From assembly GCA_036362985.1 (NCBI GenBank), contig JAYGXS010000004.1, positions 48,742,549 to 48,806,548 of the forward strand: DNA of 64,000 nucleotides, in the 5' to 3' direction. Positions within the stretch are counted from its first letter, which is position 1. Every line of letters begins with the position of its first letter. Under the pieces are notes generated by a model that saw only the letters and a list, made by a program, of their open reading frames with translations, searched no databases and had not been told where the DNA came from. This document shows, piece by piece, positions 61,101 to 64,000 of the stretch. Made by a program: the position numbers and the translations under genes. Origin of the DNA: Ligula intestinalis. Its lineage: Eukaryota; Platyhelminthes; Cestoda; Diphyllobothriidea; Diphyllobothriidae.

Positions 61101-64000
61101 TTTGTCTCGTTACTTCTCCAACTGTATCCAGCAGTTGCGCGTACGCCAAAACCAGTGATAACAACTGTCAAAGTGGTACGGTACTATTAAGAGAAATAGT
61201 ACACAATAAATACACAAACCTTAACAATGGATATTCCAAGTCAAGAGCAAAGGGAGTCCGTCAAAGTGGCATGGGTCTGGTTTGATAGGGTCCCAGGAGG
61301 CAGTTCCTGGGGGCTCCCATTGGTCTGAATACACCTGTCCAAAAAGGGGGAGGGGGGGTGGACGCGAACAGAGACAATATTGTGTCGGCAAAGGTGGGAG
61401 ATGGACGCGAACGGAGACAATGTTGTGGCGGCAAAGAAGGGGGTGCAAGCGTTTGACAGGCAGTGGTGGTGGGGCGACTTGACGAGTGGTTCTCGGATTA
61501 GCCGCGGACACTGGGTCAACAAAGGGGAACAGACATCGGGGTCGACACCGCCGTCAGGGCGGTCGTAATGTGAAAGTGTCAACAAAGGGCCGTGACCGGG
61601 GCGGGGGGTGCAGTATTCAGTCATATGCATTTGAGTCAGTCATGGGCGGTCAGCATTCCAGGGGGGAAGGGGGCAGCCTTCGAAAGAGGTTAACTATCAT
61701 TTTGCAGGTCGGGCAGGAGTTTCGCTGGAGAAGAGATCTGGAGAATTCCAAACTTTTTTCAGCCGGAAATAGCAATTATGCTTAATGATAGCCAATTCTG
61801 TCGCGCCCAAAGTTGCGCTGAGACTTTTTTGGAAATCTCCCGCTCTTCGATATTCACCGGAGGATAATATATTGACAATTTTAAAACATCTGTCCTTCCT
61901 ACTTTCCCAGTAAATCGATAGGGTTTACTTGAACAGCAAGATTTATATTTTGAAAATAATTCGTAGAGTTATGCAGCATTTACTTTGGAGACACTTAGAT
62001 GAACACTGTTGGCGGGTTTTCAATACGTATTTATTGCTTGCTAGGTGCTATTGAATGCGACTTTTCGAAGAAATATTTTAAATCCGCTTCTGATTTTTAC
62101 CAGTTCCAATTGGCGGGTAGGAATCACGCTTTGTAGTAGCACCGAGAATCCTTTGACAACTTAACGCACCTTTCATTCTCTATTTCATTGTATCTGTTTA
62201 AACAGGGGAAACTGACAGAAAGGCGACTCTATCAGGCCGATAAGACCGATCAGTCTGCCTCGGATTCAGAAACCGCTTGTACGTCCAACAAGAACTCCAA
62301 GTTCGAGCCCCTCGGGGAGGATTTCTTCGCGTTGGAGGCTTCTGCTTCCTCCCCCTCCACAGGTGGCGCCCTTGCTGGTAGAAAGAGGCTGAGGAAGGAA
62401 AAGTCAAAGAGCAGTGCTGATACTGCATCGACTCTCCGAGTCACAGCTCAGTACAGATCTGCTCTTCCAGATTCCAGTCAGGTGTGTCTCCACATCCGTG
62501 CCATTCCTTTTACTCCACCTACTGTGGATTGCTGCGTGTCTTCTTTCCCTTAAGGCCCTCAGTGTTTAATTTGCCCACAGGAAATGTCCACTGCTTACGC
62601 TTCAATGTCACTTTTTGCCCTGCATTTTGTTAAAACCGCTTAAGTTCCATTGCAAACAGCACTTTTTAAAATTCTTTTAAGATCGTGGCCGAGACCCTAT
62701 CATTTAAGGACAAAGAATTTTGCCTCATGTTGTCGTCTGATTTCGATGACGCTTCCCACACTAAGGCCGATCTTGAACGCGGCATCTTAAAGGCCAGCGG
62801 CCGAATAGTACAAAATCCTGGTGCAAAAACCACCTACGTTATCGCTAACCGTCTTACTGCCAAGGTGAGTCAGTCTTCGCTCTATCCTCCCCCCTATCAC
62901 CTGTCTCATGCTCGGTTGTCTGTTCAGTATATTTTTGTGCCTTGCCTTTCCACCCCAATTAGGTTGCGAATCTAGTAGAATCAACCCTGTCACGGAAAAC
63001 AAAAGGCTCGGAGGGCGGTTATGACATTTTGACAGCTGATTGGCTTATCAGTAGTATCCAGGAGGGCACGCCTCTGCCACTGCGTCGTGAGCATGTCTGG
63101 GCTGTCCGCCCCTCCACCAAAGCCCTACTTGACAGAAATTACGACGCCTTTGGAGATAGCTTCACGGAGCCATTTTCAGTTGAAGGCCTCCGGTCCTTTG
63201 TGTCGGGTTTGCAGCCTCATGCGCGAGCCTCTTCCAACTCGCCCTCTCAGGTATTACTAATTTAATGAAAATAAACGAGCTACTTATTTAAAGTTAGCAG
63301 CAGGTTAATAAATCATAATTATTTGCAGCAGGTCGCACCGGTTCCGCTCCTGCCAAGGCCTGACCTCCTGAAGCTGCTTGATTCCACCAATCTTTCACAT
63401 GGTCCACTAATTGAGCCGCCTCTACTGACGTGTACCATTATTCTGATTGCAAGCCAATTCCCTTCAAAAAGTGTGCTGCAGGACCTGGACTGGAAAATAA
63501 TGCGCGCTGATCTACTGCATCTCGGTGCCGTGGTGTTCGGTCCGCTGCCTGCCCATGCTCTGACTCCAGAACAAGTTATCGGCTGTGCTTTTCCCAGCGG
63601 TCCAACCTCTCCAAAAAAGCCCATAGAGGGTATGATTCGCGTCGTCTGGGTACGTTTTCACCAATTAAAATCAGATATTTATAAATTCTGAATGCAGTTT
63701 TCTGGACTCATAAAGACGGAGATACTCCAAATTGTGGTTCAGCCCTATGCTGAGGATCATTCGTTGCATCAGAATGTCACATTCGTCGGGCGTAGTTTAA
63801 AAGCAGTCAGGAGTATTGTAGTGGTCTAAGTTGTGGTTGTACTGGGATCGCTACAATCATCAGGCCAAATCCTCAGGTTGAAGGTAAAAGACAGAATGAA
63901 GACTTGATTGTGCATAGAAACCTATTATGCTGTTTCAGGCAGCAGTGGCCGATGGCAAAGCCAGGGCTGTTGACTGCGTCCAGTTGTGCCAGAAAGTGCC
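48683..64000 (+). CDS. LIG4: DNA ligase IV, 12 exons in the window, 3' end outside
   Basis: Twelve plus-strand exons, all GT-AG, join into 1066 codons without a stop. Residues 1-308 hold the DNA-binding domain. The adenylation motif I is KYDGER with the nucleophile Lys301 (AAA at 51130). Motif III region reads LDGEM and YIVFDILHLN, motif IV EGLVAK (512-517) and motif V WWKLKPDY. The OB-fold part ends with GYTLRFPRVAAIREDKGW. BRCT1 is in exon 10-11, and the XRCC4-clamp-like NYDAFGDSF is at 922-930. BRCT2 begins in exon 12 and is cut by the window edge. The enzyme seals double-strand breaks with XRCC4 in nuclear non-homologous end joining. An in-frame TGA at 48671 precedes the ATG. The protein is already longer than the 911-residue human enzyme. 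Confidence 0.95.
49157..50578 (+). other. LIG4: LIG4 intron 1
   Basis: 1.4 kb, AT-rich, no transposon or RNA gene recognised. Confidence 0.7.
50579..50791 (+). CDS. LIG4: LIG4 exon 2
   Basis: Residues 159-229. Acceptor TTTTACAG. It contains LTALELKWFVRIVSLRELHL, matching the helix bundle of the LIG4 DNA-binding domain. Donor GTTGGT. Confidence 0.92.
50917..51153 (+). CDS. LIG4: LIG4 exon 3 with the nucleophile Lys
   Basis: Residues 230-308. Acceptor TCGTAG. YRPMLCERAN leads to LEAKYDGERVQ, adenylation motif I (KxDGxR). The Lys forms the AMP adduct in ATP-dependent ligases. Donor GTACGT. Confidence 0.95.
51363..51710 (+). CDS. LIG4: LIG4 exon 4
   Basis: Residues 309-424: YRYWSRSGREWS, GTLTPRLHAAGF, CVLDGEMFGFDTYTETFV and YIVFDILHLNGE, covering motifs II-III of the nucleotidyltransferase. 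Acceptor TTTCAAG, donor GTAGGT. The internal CAG-GTACGC is not used as a donor because the conserved frame continues through it. Confidence 0.93.
51799..52014 (+). CDS. LIG4: LIG4 exon 5
   Basis: Residues 425-496. Acceptor GCTGTAG gives LLTHMPLRQRKEILLSIFP, equivalent to the ETLRKRYEIL stretch of animal LIG4. The second half (VASYYETQEAEQEIPSDQLF) is diverged and longer. Donor GTAAGC. Confidence 0.85.
52015..52869 (+). other. LIG4: LIG4 intron 5
   Basis: 855 bp, canonical GTAAGC...CTAG ends, nothing else recognised. Confidence 0.7.
52870..53193 (+). CDS. LIG4: LIG4 exon 6, motifs IV and V
   Basis: Residues 497-604: VSNGAEGLVAKATTAPYVPG (motif IV), WWKLKPDYVLGLTTDLDCLI (motif V) and the OB-fold entry IVGAYFGVGGGGDGG, then FLCAVRDG. 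A Gly-rich insert replaces the shorter loop of the human enzyme. Acceptor CCCTAG, donor GTGCGT. Confidence 0.94.
53194..54098 (+). other. LIG4: LIG4 intron 6
   Basis: 905 bp. Short frames at 53725-54129 have no ligase similarity, and exon 6 joins exon 7 without missing residues, so no extra exon is needed. Confidence 0.7.
54099..54269 (+). CDS. LIG4: LIG4 exon 7 (OB fold)
   Basis: Residues 605-661: VSNGFTREQLTQLNKRLRPH, then VTAERPDVWIPPRYSVILQ. Acceptor TTCAAG, donor GTCAGT. Both junctions keep phase 0 and match animal LIG4 order. Confidence 0.92.
55487..55647 (+). repeat. 161-bp nested element inside Tigger-like copy 2
   Basis: Copy 1 reads CTGTCAACC-GGTCGGTCGACAC without a break. Copy 2 has 161 extra bases exactly between CAACC and GGTCGG. 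The insert starts TCCCTATGGTGG and ends TTGCCTGCCTGCCTGCC. A relative sits in the LTR-like repeat at 10855-10995. No coding capacity; GC- and pyrimidine-rich. Confidence 0.85.
55764..56288 (+). CDS. C-terminal transposase remnant of Tigger-like copy 2 (open, no ATG at start)
   Basis: 174 codons opening with TTG after an in-frame TGA at 55740; the first ATG (55806) is codon 15. It differs from copy 1 at 14 residues, including WSKGGF for WRKGGF and REKFPPKQ for REKFPTKQ. The frame keeps the helix-rich start and the acidic stretch (ESEEEDEEVE) but lacks the DNA-binding and DDE domains. It is read in the same direction as LIG4 and would be transcribed as intron. Confidence 0.8.
   Translation: MAHNVVKKIDVLQAMEMLSTSWKKVKSETIVNCWSKGGFVTTEEEVAENEVAIPTPEDVTEDRIESFLEWVSIDDDAEVAEEATLEEVTSELAEAVADAKKVPDEQEGESEEEDEEVEPPVSSREMRAALAVLETGHPQQGFDVENLDTVIKNFRGALREKFPPKQSKLSMFFQ
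56970..57949 (-). pseudogene. Endonuclease domain of a CR1-type non-LTR retrotransposon, truncated before RT
   Basis: On the minus strand the AP-type endonuclease begins SLKIIYTNAQSLLSKLDEL, with ISLTETWLSENV (catalytic Glu) and RRGRQGGGIITYVKHGL. After a frame change near 57600 come LIMGDFNAPLIDWG (with a stop just after, near 57437) and GKSDHIVLNWG (the SDH motif). It ends QWLPQALKK near 56970, before any RT. All endonuclease signature boxes are recognisable but the frame is broken. It may be the same family as the RT end at 12.8 kb, but the two do not overlap. Confidence 0.85.
58285..58313 (+). repeat. TTG-rich simple repeat
   Basis: Imperfect run of TTG/GTT triplets in LIG4 intron 7. Confidence 0.7.
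58880..59280 (+). repeat. LTR-like repeat related to 8340-8715
   Basis: Shares blocks in the same order with 8340-8715 (TTTGACC, AGTGTC plus pyrimidines, ACACGCACTCC, AATAAATT). Diverged; the boundaries are estimates. Confidence 0.35.
59792..59938 (+). CDS. LIG4: LIG4 exon 8 (OB fold end)
   Basis: Residues 662-710: IHAAEMTSSASYAAGYTLRF, PRVAAIREDKGWEDCATIDE and IENLNNRTG. Motif VI of the ligase lies here (LRFPRV). It is separated from exon 7 by a 5.5-kb intron full of transposons. Acceptor CATAG, donor GTAAGT. Confidence 0.93.
59939..62205 (+). other. LIG4: LIG4 intron 8
   Basis: 2.3 kb. Apart from the SINE-like unit it contains purine-rich stretches (61330-61700) with repeated GACGCGAACRGAGACAATRT-like words at 61360-61420, a small local duplication. 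No exon is needed between exons 8 and 9. Confidence 0.65.
60060..60330 (+). repeat. tRNA-derived SINE-like unit in LIG4 intron 8
   Basis: The head has a B-box match GGTCGAATCC and an A-box-like TAGCGTCTAAGT before it. The body (AAAAGACAGAA, GCTGTCTCAGGC, GCCAGGGCTG, GACTGCCTCCAGTTGTGCC) recurs at 63800-64000, so this is a dispersed family. It is distinct from the 34.9 kb family in its body. Confidence 0.7.
62206..62481 (+). CDS. LIG4: LIG4 exon 9 (linker before BRCT1)
   Basis: Residues 711-802: GKLTERRLYQADKTDQ then a Ser/Lys-rich linker with AGRKRLRKEKSKSS, a plausible nuclear localisation signal. The linker is much longer than in vertebrate LIG4. Acceptor TAAACAG, donor GTGTGT. Confidence 0.82.
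62682..62864 (+). CDS. LIG4: LIG4 exon 10 (BRCT1)
   Basis: Residues 803-863: FKDKEFCLMLSSDFDDASHT, LERGILKASGRIVQNPGAKT, TYVIANRLTAK. This is the first BRCT with the usual Gly-Gly-like turn replaced by SGRIVQNPG. Acceptor TTTTAAG, donor GTGAGT. Confidence 0.92.
62963..63250 (+). CDS. LIG4: LIG4 exon 11 (BRCT1 end and XRCC4-binding segment)
   Basis: Residues 864-959. YDILTADWLISSIQEGTPLP carries the BRCT Trp. RNYDAFGDSFTEPFSVEGLR corresponds to the human inter-BRCT clamp that wraps XRCC4. Acceptor CAATTAG, donor GTATTA. Confidence 0.92.
63329..63649 (+). CDS. LIG4: LIG4 exon 12 (start of BRCT2)
   Basis: Residues 960-1066. Acceptor TTTGCAG at 63328, or the next CAG three bases later. PPLLTCTIILIASQFPSK and LHLGAVVFGPL look like the first BRCT2 strands. 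Donor GTACGT follows RVVW, so the C-terminus lies outside the window. Confidence 0.85.
63800..64000 (+). repeat. tRNA-derived SINE-like unit after LIG4 exon 12, cut by window edge
   Basis: Second copy of the 60060-60330 family: CGCTACAATCATC, AAAAGACAGAA, TGCTGTTTCAGGC, AGCCAGGGCTG and GACTGCGTCCAGTTGTGCC in the same order. It continues past the window edge. Confidence 0.7.

Noticed and set aside
1..64000. CRISPR arrays, operons, bacterial-type defence genes
   Set aside because: None seen; gene structure with spliceosomal introns shows a eukaryotic genome.

Overview
The window is eukaryotic, intron-rich and repeat-rich. It carries parts of two multi-exon genes, many retroelement and DNA-transposon copies, and two assembly gaps (positions 20251-21113 and 31239-31248). 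The mix of Penelope-like, Ty3/gypsy, CR1-type non-LTR and Tigger/pogo elements, long introns, and 43-47 bp micro-introns near the 5' end of one gene suggests a flatworm, perhaps a large-genome tapeworm. This assignment is inference; no rRNA or mitochondrial marker is present.

Layout. 1-4160: a decayed Ty3/gypsy element on the minus strand (gag, protease, RT, RNase H and the start of integrase, with one 900-bp LTR). 4.2-16.7 kb: no gene found; it holds two LTR-like copies in opposite orientation (5.4 and 10.5-11.3 kb), a 5'-truncated CR1-type element (12.8-13.7 kb) and repeat fragments. 16.7-30.2 kb: a BTB-BACK-Kelch gene on the minus strand, reconstructed from seven exons with matching splice phases. 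Its introns hold a long Penelope-like element with inverted flanks (17.6-20.25 kb), a shortened Tigger-like transposon (24.5-25.4 kb) and a foldback-like repeat (25.4-26.1 kb). 30.2-46.5 kb: no confident gene; a cluster of diverged repeats, tRNA-derived SINE-like units, a broken second Penelope-like copy (35.9-36.3 kb) and a long inverted repeat (41.2-42.2 kb). 46.5-47.8 kb: an integrase remnant of another gypsy element. 48.7 kb to the right edge: DNA ligase IV (LIG4) on the plus strand, 12 exons in the window, all GT-AG and all internal introns phase 0, running off the edge inside the second BRCT region. LIG4 intron 7 holds a second Tigger-like copy (with a third element nested in it) and the endonuclease part of a CR1-type element.

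Function. LIG4 is the ligase of non-homologous end joining. It keeps the adenylation motifs and the inter-BRCT segment that binds XRCC4 in other animals. The kelch-like protein has the layout of a Cullin-3 substrate adaptor. The two genes show no functional link. No CRISPR array, operon or microbial defence system was seen. The most unusual structures are the Penelope-like element with inverted flanks, a hammerhead-like motif and a lost catalytic Asp; the two Tigger derivatives; and the nested 161-bp insert whose limits are given by comparing them.
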